A DNA stretch of 64,000 bases from Erodium maritimum (Eukaryota; Streptophyta; Magnoliopsida; Geraniales; Geraniaceae), in NCBI GenBank assembly GCA_963921825.1, contig OY997596.1:35765932-35829931 (forward strand), in the 5' to 3' direction. Shown here in pieces: positions 46,817-56,289 of this stretch. How positions within the stretch are numbered: the first letter of the stretch is position 1; each line of letters begins with the position of its first letter. The notes beneath the pieces are model-generated. The model saw only the letters and a list, made by a program, of their open reading frames with translations, did no database searches and had not been told where the DNA came from. The translations under genes were made by a program, and so were the position numbers.

Positions 46817-47006
46817 AGCAGAAGGGATGTGAATGGAAGAGAGGATGTGGAGAATTGAAATCGGAGAGGAGAGATATGGGTGGTGGAATTGGTTGTTTTT
46901 TATAAAAAGAAAACCCTAGTAGAGCACTAAAACTCTCAGTCTCTCAGACTCGACGTTGACAAATGACAAATTATAGATTCGTCCAGAAACAATTCTTAAC
47001 AAATAT

Positions 47007-47585
47007 GTTATTATATGTATGAACAAAATATGAATTTTATCATGAAATAATAGTAATTAACATTTTTTTAAATATATAGTTGTTAGATATTTATCCTTAA
47101 ATAACAAAAAAATTCTAATAAACTACATTAATATCATAAAAAATAAAACTAACAGTAAAAAATTAAATATTAATATGATATTTTCCTAAAAAAATTAAAA
47201 ATATGTTGATAAACAAATAAACAATATTAACACCCACAATTATTTAAGATGTAAAGTATATATAACTATGATGATTAATTTTATAATTAACTTTATAAAT
47301 AAAATTTACATATATTTCATCATAGTTTTATAATAATAATTGGAAATATATAAATGATTAGTAAAAAATATTTAAGATAAAACCAAAAAAATCCCCGCCT
47401 AGTTGGGGATTGACCCGATTTTTGCAAATTCTCCTAGAGCCGCTCGACTTGTTAAAATTGGGTCGGTGTTCTAAAAATTTCTGCCTAGGCTTCGATTAAT
47501 CCCCGCCTAGGTTCACTCACCATCGAACAAATTTGAATAACCAGGTTTCCTATTATCTCAACAATTGCTTCTTGAAAAAATACGG
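47007..47585. other. AT-rich spacer, no gene
   Basis: Very AT-rich sequence to about 47390, then a short segment with CCCGCCTAG repeats (47394, 47505) that recall CTAGGCGGGG motifs. Nothing coding is visible. Confidence 0.5.
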
Positions 47586-48106
47586 TAAGAGTATGTGCAG
47601 TGGAAAGAACCGTGTAAGAGAATTGTATTAGAGAACCGTATGTTGACTGTGCAAAACAGTGATTCTCAGCACCTGAATTTAACTATGTTCCACAGTGGTG
47701 AGAACTGGATAGGGAAACGTATTGTGAGTGGATGCTGACTGAGCAAAAGATGCTGAATTTATTAAATTCTTTATTAAAACAGTAAATGTTATATAAATTG
47801 ACAAAATTAATTAATAATAAAATAAATTAATCATAAATAATATTAACACACGTTATTAAAAATGAACTTCTACAACCCTCAAAAAATACAAGTTGAAGCA
47901 TACAATCCAACATACACATCATTCTTGTTGAAGCTTGGCCCTTTAAACGTCAAGTTCTTCCATTCGAGCCCACAATCGGGACATCATTAATGCGCATCAG
48001 GTCAACTTCTCCTCGTTGTAGTTGGAGATGTCCTTCTCCTGTATGGCACTGTATTGGTTGAAGAGTTGATGTATTGCTTGGAGAACTTCATATGTTGCAC
48101 GGACTT

Positions 48107-49349
48107 TTAAAGCTTTAATCGGTCATTTTCTATGTCTATCCGTTGTGACTCGGCCCTTTCTCGTTCCATGTCCACCATGGCACTTATTTGTTCATAAAGG
48201 GTCTTCCCTTTCCTCTTTGTAGGCTTCTTCCTCAACGGTCGCTCTTCTACTCGCCGAGGGGGAGGGGGAGGGGGTCTTTGTTGATGACCTCCCTCGGTCG
48301 GATCGGAAGATACCCAATCTTGTTGAGACTCGCCACCGAGAGGTGTGTAATCTTCACCGATACTTATGTGTGGGGTTGAGCTATAAGTCCCAGCCTCATT
48401 CAACCGATGTCGCTGTACACGAGCGACCGTGCCTTCGTTGGCGGTGAACTTGTCCTCGTTCTCAAGCATTTCGACCCAATGGTCAAGGTTGAAATTTTTC
48501 GGGTCTCCCTTCGTCCTTTTGTCATCCGGTATAGCTCTTCATACCTCCTTTTCCGCCCTCATGTAGTCTTCATGGATCTATCTACTCCGCCCGTCGGCCT
48601 TCTCGGCCTTCAGAAAATCGAGGAACCTCTTGGTCCACGCCGCAAGGGTGTTCCAATGGTTCTTGATGGGTCTCCAATCAAAATGCGGATGACGCCCACC
48701 CTCGTTGTACCTGTTTGCAACTGTGCACCAGAATGTGTTACCTAGTTGGGAGTTTCCCTTAATCGGGTCTTTTGATGTCTCGAGCCATCTCCGTATAAGG
48801 TGCTCTCCGACTCGACAATCCATTTTCTCTTAGGTTGTGTCACTCTTACTGGTCGTTGTTGGGAAGGGCCGACAGAGGATGACTACGATGACATACGGGT
48901 GTCGTTGTTACCACCGACGTGTTATTTTCATGGTTGATAATTGGGGTACCCATAGTAGTTGGGACCGGGGTAGGATTTCCCTAGACCGGAGTTGAATTGC
49001 GGTGAAACTGAGTAGCTTTGACCCGTAAAGGGATTGAATTGAGGTGGAAAGGGGTAGCTTTGATCTAGAAAGGGCTTGAATTGACCTGTGTTGAATTTCA
49101 TTTTCCAACATTCACACCATTGCTACTATAAATAAATTTAAAAAATGAAAAAAATCTAGAATTTGAAAGTACTTGAGGAGGAACACGGTTGCATATAAGG
49201 GTGAAAGTGTTGGCGTTCACGAAGTTCTCACCAGGTTGCGTCAACAAGTCTCAGTAGTTTCCTACGTCCCCGGCGGTGAATTGGAAATATTCCTACATAC
49301 GTTGTTCATCATTCGATGAATGAAAATGCTGAGTTTCGTCATCGAACAT
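48107..49349 (-). pseudogene. PIF ORF1: Myb/SANT-like, NAM-associated type protein, broken
   Basis: The minus-strand reading starts MFDDETQHFHSSNDEQRM at 49349, followed by a stop and FQFTAGDVGNY. It continues in other frames as QFNPFTGQSYSVSPQFN (49060-48960), then a trihelix/Myb-like core: EHLIRRWLETSKDPIKGNSQ, then NTFWCTVANRYNEGG and PIKNHWNTLAA (48823-48640). The C-terminal part (48469-48107) has MLENEDKFTANEGTVAR, a proline run and KKPTKRKGKT, then a charged helix ERERAESQRIDIENDRLKL. This is the ORF1 that works with PIF/Harbinger transposases in DNA binding and nuclear entry. Stops and frameshifts disable it. Confidence 0.7.
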
Positions 49350-49458
49350 TTTCGATCGGCTTTTAAGATAGAGGAAGTTGGGAATGTGAGTATGAAAGTG
49401 GAGAAAAGTTATAGAGAAGTTGGAGAGTGGTTGGTGGTTTTAGAATGGAGTTGAGGGT

Positions 49459-49465
49459 ATTTATA
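49459..49465 (-). promoter_or_regulatory. TATA box of the PIF ORF1 element
   Basis: TATAAAT on the minus strand (in CCCTATAAATACCC) lies about 110 bp before the MFDD start at 49349. It is equivalent in place and context to 34901-34907. Confidence 0.5.
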
Positions 49466-49747
49466 GGGTTGAAAATTCGAATTTAATGAATAATAATAAT
49501 AAAAAGTTACCGTTATCCGACCGTTGCCAACGGTCAGATTTTTTTTATCCGACGAGGAGACGTGTCGAGCCACTATTAGCTGGCGCGCGAACGGCGAGGC
49601 GCGAACCGGAAAACCGCAATCGCATTGCTCGATACGCGGAATTGCGGTTCGCAGAATCTGCGCTCCACAACGCGCGACTCCCGAACCGTTAAGTCACGGT
49701 TCTGATCGTGGTTTGGGGAACAGTTCGGCGCACTGTACGTGCTCTAA

Positions 49748-50130
49748 CATATATATTTATATTGATAACGAATAGTAAGTTATTCAAAGTTTTAAAATAT
49801 TAAACGAAATATCACAATCTTCGACTAATAAAAACTAACAATATGACATAAAATGATCAATATCTCCTCCACATCTGAATTAAGTTTTGTTGTATGATTT
49901 AAAAAATTATTTTACCCTAACAATAGTATGTAGTCTTGATCCCCTTCGTTCACGTGCTTGTGTCCCACCTCTCCCAATGGTGCCCCCAGCCATTGGGAAT
50001 CCATGGAAGGGTAACGTTAGGTTCTGCCTCCCGGATGCCAAGTTGACCACTCCCCTCTTCGCCCACAAGAAGAGAAGTCTGGACTCCCCCGACTAGGAAC
50101 TGGAATAGGTTGCTCGGGGAAATGCTGAGG
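49748..50130. other. Spacer and possible Gag-like fragment
   Basis: AT-rich to about 49930. Then a short plus-strand stretch (49960-50095) reads PPLPMVPPAIGNPWKGNVRF and CLPDAKLTTPLFAHKKRSLD before a stop. It looks protein-like and leads straight into the repeats at 50141, but I cannot assign it to a family. Confidence 0.35.
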
Positions 50131-50140
50131 TGAGGTATGC

Positions 50141-50275
50141 GAATAGCCTCGCCATGGCCAATGAGTATGTCATCGAGCAACAAGGTATGTGTGGGGACGC
50201 ATACCTCGCCATGGCCAATGAGTACGTCATCGAGCAACAAGGTATGTGTGGGGACGCATACCTCGCCATGCCAAG
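50141..50275 (+). repeat. 57-bp in-frame tandem repeat, about 2.3 copies
   Basis: The block CGCCATGG or CGCCATGC begins at 50150, 50207 and 50264. A 57-bp unit is 19 codons, so the repeat keeps frame and translates as LAMANEYVIEQQGMCGDAY twice. The copies differ at only one or two positions. It may be part of a retrotransposon structural gene, but no domain is recognised. Confidence 0.7.
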
Positions 50276-50619
50276 GACGGTATCAACTAGACCTCCTGTT
50301 ACTCCCATTTCTTAGTTTTCTCCCTAGATGCTCGTTATCCCCTCATGTGTCCCTTATCTTATACCACGAGTATTTTTAGGTCGTGTTAGAAAATAACCAC
50401 AACCAGTTGTATATGATCAACCATCAAAGCTTCACAACTGTTTCCCCTAGTTTAACTGGATATTTTTGTTATAAGGTTCGTTTCTAAACCAAGTTTCTCC
50501 CTCTTACCAAATCTCATATCCATACTCTTCATTTGAATTACTATTATCAATAAAAATTCCATATTATATACTAAAAAAATCTATTTGCATTATATCTTCA
50601 ATGTTAGAGTTTCTTATTT

Positions 50620-51420
50620 AAAATAGGGTAATTTTCACCCCAATACCATAACTATTAATTTTTTTTCACCTCAATACCCTAACTATTTTTAGTGGCACCT
50701 CAATACCATAGAATGCATTTATTTTCAGCCTTGCTGTCTCGGGCTCCTCTACCTCTCTGCTGCCCACCTATCCAAACAAAAAAAATCAGTTTAATATATT
50801 TTATTAATTACCTTATTTATATATATAAATATAGATATATTATAAAATAATTAGTTTTTAATAAATATATATATACAAAAAAAATATGTTTTTAATTAAA
50901 AAAATTAGTTTTAACATTTAATAATCAGTTTTTAATTTTAAAAATCAGTTTTTTATTTTGAAAATCAAATTTTTGTTGCGATAAAAGATATCCGTCGACG
51001 AGGCTCAAACGTTATTATCAGGAATAGTAACTGTCAGTGTTTCAAAAAAATATATATGGTATTAGTAGAGGTCATCAAAGAATTCATCACTGCAGAAGCT
51101 TATATCGACCAAATGAATTGTCAATTTGAATTTTTTTTAAAGTTATGTGTACTTTTTTAATTTTGTATTTTATTAATGAACTTTTATTTCTATTTTATTT
51201 AGTAGTTGTTGATTTAAAAATAACGTTAACAGATTCAGTTAAAAGCTTAATTAATTACACAGTCAGCATTTCTTAAAATCATGCCCCCCATATTTGCCAA
51301 TCTGATGTGCAACACACAAAATTTAGGGGGGCAGGGGGCTGCACCCTACCAGTCAGCAGAGGGTTCAGCCTTAGGGTTCGTGATCCCCCCACCCCCACTG
51401 ATGTGGATGCTCTTAGAGAG
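50620..51420. other. AT-rich spacer with a MITE-end fragment
   Basis: Near 50625-50715 the blocks TAGGGTAATTTTCACCCCAATACC and ACCTCAATACC resemble the terminus of the MITE at 5913-6378 (AGGGTTAATTCCACCTCAATACC), but no matching right end was found. After that come long A/T runs and, at 51280-51400, a G/C-run-rich segment. No gene is seen. Confidence 0.4.
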
Positions 51421-53340
51421 TGTAGAATTTTGAGAACAACTTTTATATCAGATTTTTTTTATAGAATTGAATCAAAACTCTTTTTTTCTCTCTTGTTCTT
51501 CATTTCTCCTTAGTGTTCTTGGTGTTCTTCATCTTGGGAGTATTTTCTACCATCTAAGGCCATAACCAAGACGATCCAAGGAGTTCTCATGCATCCATGA
51601 GCCTCCCACCATCTCCAACTTCTCCATTTTCATATGTTGAAGCTTTGGAGAGTTGGAAATGGTGGGTTTGCAAATCTAGAAGAGATTTCGATTGGGTTTC
51701 TCAACCCAATCCCGGTTCTAATCTATACCCTTCTCTAGTATTGTTGTAAAAATTGGTTTTTTATGGTATGCTTGAGTAGGATTTGAGATCCATGACCTTG
51801 GTTTTCGATCTTTGGTCATGAGTATTGTGTAAATGATGATTTTCGTTAAATTGTTGCATGAGTTTGCGGTTAATTTGAGTTTGGTGGTGTTTTTGGCATG
51901 ATTTGGGGTTTTTGAGTTTAATTAGCATCCATTTGCTTGTATGGGGTTTTACCGATATTTTAGCTAATCGATGTTCATGCATGATTTTCCTACTTTATGT
52001 TCGATAATTTCATGATTTTAAAACCGATATCATGTGCTAGCTATTTCATCTCTCGGGTGTATATCAAGTTCTAGGTTAGATTTCGTAAAAATGCAAACTT
52101 TAGCCATTTAGTGAACTTATTTAGGATTTCCGACCTTCACATGTCTTGATTTCCTATTGACGGGATAAAAGTATGCAAGGATGTGTTTTCTCGATTCTCT
52201 TGTGTGTTTTAAGGCGATCGAACGATTTGGGGATTTTCCCTAATTGTTGTGTGCGCTATGTAGATCAATATTTGGAGCGATCCATGATTCGATCTAATGT
52301 GAGACGGGATTTAACTTTTATAGAATTTGCTTACGCTTGTGTATTACTAGAACGAGGTTCTATTTAGTTCTACTCGATTATAGGTACCATCTTGAACGGT
52401 GGTGTTTGATATTCGAGAAGTGAACTAGGCGTAGCTAAGTAGATTCGTCCATGGTTTAGAGTTTACTCATGCTTGTGTATTACCAGGGCTTCGTGATTCG
52501 TTGCACTGTTTAGTTCTCCTTGGTGATTGATTTATTCTGTCGTCAGGTCGATTGAACTACGCGTAGCTGAGTAGATTCGACATTTATTTAGAGTCCTCTC
52601 ATGCTTGTGTAGTACCAGAGTATCGCGATTCGATACTCTATTTAGTTCTACCTGATTTCTGGTGTTCATCGCTATTGATGGTATTTGGGAATTAGGAAGT
52701 GAACTAGGAGTAGCTGAGTCGATTCGCTGAGTGGTGTAGCTATCTCTACTTATAGTAGTTGGTAGCGAGAGTGACATGCATTCGTTGTCGTTATCTCTCG
52801 TTCGATGATTGATCGAGCTTCGCTCAAGATCATAGAACTACACCCTATTTCTATTTTCATTGCTTTCCGATGATTGGTGGTTCGCACTTCGGTCCGGGCA
52901 ATGGTCTTGTGCCCTCTCCCCGTGACTAGTATGTAGTTGATTTCTTGATACCACATACATAGGAACTTAAGTGTTCTAAGACCATAAGGAAAACATTATT
53001 CGTTTTCACCCTCGTTAGCCAAACCATGCGTTAATTGGAATTCATATTTATTTGTACCCGTGACCGGTTCTTTATGTGAATCGAAAGTTAATTGTCTTAG
53101 GTGGTAGCTTGTATATAGATTTCTTTATTTTCTAAACTTAAACAACAACATTTACTTTTATGCTCATATTTTCCCTTTCGGGGATGTGGAAGTGACAGCC
53201 CACGTCCATAGGTTTTAGCAAAATACTGTTGATACCTCTACTCCCTGTGGGATCGACCGGTACTTAACTGTCTCTATATTGCTTGATGACTGTGTCCTGA
53301 TGCACGTTAAAAGAGGGATTTGATGCATAGTCATCCCTAC
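51421..53340. repeat. Repeat-rich segment, possible LTR of a large retrotransposon
   Basis: No gene is recognised. Three to four diverged units of about 125 bp lie at about 52320-52735, marked by CTCATGCTTGTGTATTACCA and GTAGCTGAGTAGATTCG. Near 53240 CTCCCTGTGGGATCGACC resembles the sequence found close to the end of many plant gypsy (Athila/Tat type) LTRs. LTR borders and a target duplication could not be set. Confidence 0.4.
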
Positions 53341-53369
53341 TCATCAGGTGCATCTTACCCTCATTAGGG

Positions 53370-53627
53370 TCTCCATTTTCCGCCACCATTTTTGTACGGC
53401 GCCGCTCGCTGCTCCATCTCGCCGGTTGTCGCTGCTCGCACCTCTCCTCTTACAACTCCCCTCTCGTCTTGCTCATCCTGTCTGCATCACTAGGTTTCAA
53501 TTTCCGCCACCATTTATGCACTCCAACGTCGCCGCCGATCGCTGCTCTACCTCACTGGTCGCTGCTTCTCGTATCTCTCCTCTCGCAACTCCCCTCTCGG
53601 CTCGCTCAGCTCGTATGCACCACTGGT
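53370..53627 (+). repeat. Two 124-bp direct repeats in a LINE 5' UTR
   Basis: TTCCGCCACCATTT starts both units (CGCCAC at 53381 and 53505). Each continues through CGCTGCTC, CTCTCCTCT, CAACTCCCCTCTCG and a GCTCATC/GCTCAGC block. The second unit ends just before the likely ORF1 start at 53628. Confidence 0.7.
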
Positions 53628-55297
53628 ATGGATCCCGTCCAACCAAGCTGTCCTGACGCTGCGCCGCCATCCCCACCGGGATTCCTCCCCGACGTCGCCT
53701 TCTCCCTACCGCCCGTTGATAGATCTATCCCTCTGCCGACAGAGCATCAGGGCCTCGACTGCAGCGAGTCCTCGCCGTTAAAGGACAAGTCGGGCTCGGC
53801 CGGGGCGGGTGCTCTCGTCCTCTACGAACCTCAGTCACCGGTGACGTCGCGCAGGTCATATGCAGAGGTCGGCGGTGCCCACCCCGAACCTTTACACCAT
53901 TGCCGCACTCCGTCATCGGTACCCTACCCTAAGTACCGCCCCACGAGCGTGCATGCCTCAACCTCGGTGGGCCGCCAGACGCCCGCCATCAGATCTGGCG
54001 CTTGGTAGGGTAGGACGCCACCTGAACGCATCTCCCAAGTGCCAGATTGGGAGGTTGAAGAGAAAGAGCTGGTGGTCCCACTCGAGGCAATTCTGGTGGC
54101 TAAAAATGGTACGTATCTGCACTCGCTGGCGGCATGGGTCGTTGGGGGGAAGACCCACAGTCAGAATGCGGTCTACGCACTGATGCTGCAAAAGTGGAAG
54201 GTGGATGACATCAAGATCGAATACCTGTCGTCGGAGGTCACTGACTTTCATTTCCCGTCTGAAGTGACTATGGAGGATATTCGCCATCGGGGGCCGTGGA
54301 TCTTCAAAGGCTTCCGCTTCTATTGGAACCCCTCCGGCCCTACATGCAAGCCAATGATATCGACTTCAGTCATATTGAGATCGGGGTCCGAGCTTTGAAC
54401 GTCCCGGGGGGTGCCCGGACACCGAGGGTCGGCGACTTAATAGCCTCCTCCATGGGCACTCAGGTAATATCGGCCCCCTTACCTTTTGTTCGGCGTGAGG
54501 ATCATTTCTTATGGACGAGGGTCCGAATGGAAGTGAACCAGCCGTTGCGGAGACGCTTTCGTCTCTGTTTCCCTGGTAACACTACCTCCTCGCTGATTGA
54601 ACTGCAATATGAAAAGCTGCCAGATTTTTTTCGTCGATGCGGGAGGTTGACTCACAACCTTTCGAGGTGTACGGCTCAATTATTGGGGATATGGCGGGAG
54701 GAGGTCCGCTATGACAACTCCATACAAGTACCGCGGCAACTGGACGTGGAACGTTTGCTGAAGACGGTGTGGCATCCACCACGCCCCATAGATGCATCAG
54801 AAGTCGATGACCTCCTGACAAGGCTCTCACTGAACTCCATTGGTAGACCCATGGAGGTCTTTTTGGGGGGCAGAGTACCCGTTGCAGACTATCATCCGAA
54901 GTGTGACAACATGGCTAAGACTGCCCCGGAAGGGGTGGTCATTACTCTACAGGGAGGATCCCCAAACGCATATGGAAGGCCGTCGGGTTTTACAAAGCCT
55001 GACAACCTGGCTAACGTCCACTATGTTGGGAATCCTCTCTGCCCAGATGGTCCTACATATGTCTTGGGCATACAGGCGGGGAAGGAGAAAGACCCCAATG
55101 AGCTACTTGGGAAAACATGCCCCATCAGGACGAAGACAAGCTTGATGACGAGGAGCGGGCAGCTGTACGCTAGAGCTCTTGGGTCGAAGAAGTCTTTGGA
55201 CCAGCCGGTCCCCACACCAAGAGCATATGAGCCGGAAAGGACCGAGGATGACCAGATGAAGCAGGCGGAGGCTGGGCAGCCTCCTATGCAGGAATGA
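53628..55297 (+). pseudogene. LINE ORF1 with DUF4283 and zf-CCHC_4
   Basis: From ATG 53628 (MDPVQPSCPDAAPPSPPGF) the frame is open to a TAG at 54006, then continues in the same frame with DUF4283: VPLEAILVAKNGTYLHSLAA, MLQKWKVDDIKIEYLSSEV, FHFPSEVTMEDIRHRGPWIF. Near 54310-54330 it shifts frame into LLLEPLRPYMQANDIDF and HIEIGVRALNVPGGARTPRV, then the knuckle YEKLPDFFRRCGRLTHNLSR C, where the first Cys is replaced (FFRRC). It ends at 55297. The order of motifs is the same as in 46816-45122 but the two copies are clearly diverged. One stop and one frameshift disable it. Confidence 0.75.
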
Positions 55298-55689
55298 GCC
55301 GACCCGGTAGGGGTGGGGTTGGCCGTTGCTGGCCTATATCCACAATCCCGGGACAACCAGTGCTGGGAGGTCTCGGGAAGCCTACATCAACAGCTCACTG
55401 TTTCTGCTTGTTTTTACATTCTTATGTTTGTCGTTGGAACATTTTGTTTTCTGTTTTGGTTTGGAATATTTTCTTTATGTCTCGTTGTTTTGAGACGTCG
55501 GTAAGGGGATGGCTTCAGTTATTGTCTACGATATCAAGTAGGCTATCTTTTTAGGTCCATGAGCGATGGGCTTGCTACAGTCGGCCCGGACATATATCTG
55601 GAACCCAGGGCGGTTACGCTCTACCTTGTATGGTTTCTTTTTTACAGTAATGCACTTCCCCGGTTACCCGTTTCAAAAAAAAGACGAAC

Positions 55690-56289
55690 TCCTTAAAATT
55701 AGAAGAAATTATCCGTAGTACTAAGCTCTTTGATCTCTCTCAATTATAGCAAAAAATGGAAAGTCATTTCTCATAGAAACAGTAGGGTCTAGAGGATCGT
55801 CTTCCATCGATGCAGCTCTCTCCTCTTCAAGATCGGGCGATGTAGCGATTGTGTTTGTAGCGAGAGCCGGCTCAATGTCGGTCCCTCCTGTTGTTGGTGG
55901 TCGGGCGTCCAGACAAGGGCTTTTCTATGTAGCACGCATCAGGTTTGTCCGATAGATGTTGACGATTAGGTTGAGAATGAGAGGGATGCGGGGACCCCAA
56001 GCGATGTCGAGGGTGCGGATCCATCATAGTGTGGTAACACAGCCTTTGAACCCGTGTGTGCATGGACGGTCGTGCCCATGCATGGTGGCGATATGGAGCT
56101 GGGTTGGCTCATAGAGTCGTGGCACGTGGGGAGCTCTAGGGAACATCCTTCAGACGAAGAGACGGAGACTCTCACGGAGGTGGGGTCCTTAGGTTGGGGT
56201 GATGATAGGCAGGCAGTAGTAGGCTCGGAGGAATCACCTATAGGTGTGGGAGGCTCATGGAGGCAGAGACATAATCTGACCCTGAGCAT
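55690..56289. other. Spacer before the tandem array, no gene recognised
   Basis: There are open frames on both strands (56301-55966 minus, 56054-56359 plus) but neither shows a recognisable domain. The sequence is not an obvious copy of the array unit. Confidence 0.35.

Larger units (their letters stand above)
41883..46992 (-). mobile_element. DUF4283/zinc-knuckle LINE, minus strand, with a second LINE nested inside
   Basis: The 14-mer TTCTTAACAAATAT flanks it (41869-41882 and 46993-47006), a perfect target duplication. The left end is a T run followed by GAAACGG, the complement of a ...CCGTTTCAAAA 3' tail, so the LINE reads right to left. Removing the nested element (42136-44998 plus one duplication copy) leaves about 2.2 kb: 5' UTR, ORF1, and 3' UTR. 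No endonuclease or reverse transcriptase is present. Confidence 0.85.
47589..49744 (-). mobile_element. PIF/Harbinger element carrying only ORF1 (Myb-like)
   Basis: TAA flanks both ends (47586-47588 and 49745-49747), the expected 3-bp duplication. The left end GAGTATGTGCAGTGG and the right end read inverted GAGCACGTACAGTGC are imperfect terminal inverted repeats. The 2156-bp body has a minus-strand promoter (TATAAAT at 49459-49465), an ORF1-type pseudogene, and about 500 bp of AT-rich tail. There is no transposase. Sequences near both the promoter and the tail resemble those of the transposase-bearing PIF element at 22740-35123. Confidence 0.75.
53345..55682 (+). mobile_element. DUF4283/zinc-knuckle LINE, plus strand (5' end approximate)
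   Basis: The 3' end CCCGTTTCAAAAAAAA at 55667-55682 matches the tail of the antisense LINE at 41883. The element has two 124-bp direct repeats in its 5' UTR (53381 onward and 53505 onward), a broken ORF1, and a 3' UTR of 380 bp. There is no endonuclease or reverse transcriptase. I did not find a target duplication, so the 5' limit is uncertain. Confidence 0.7.
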
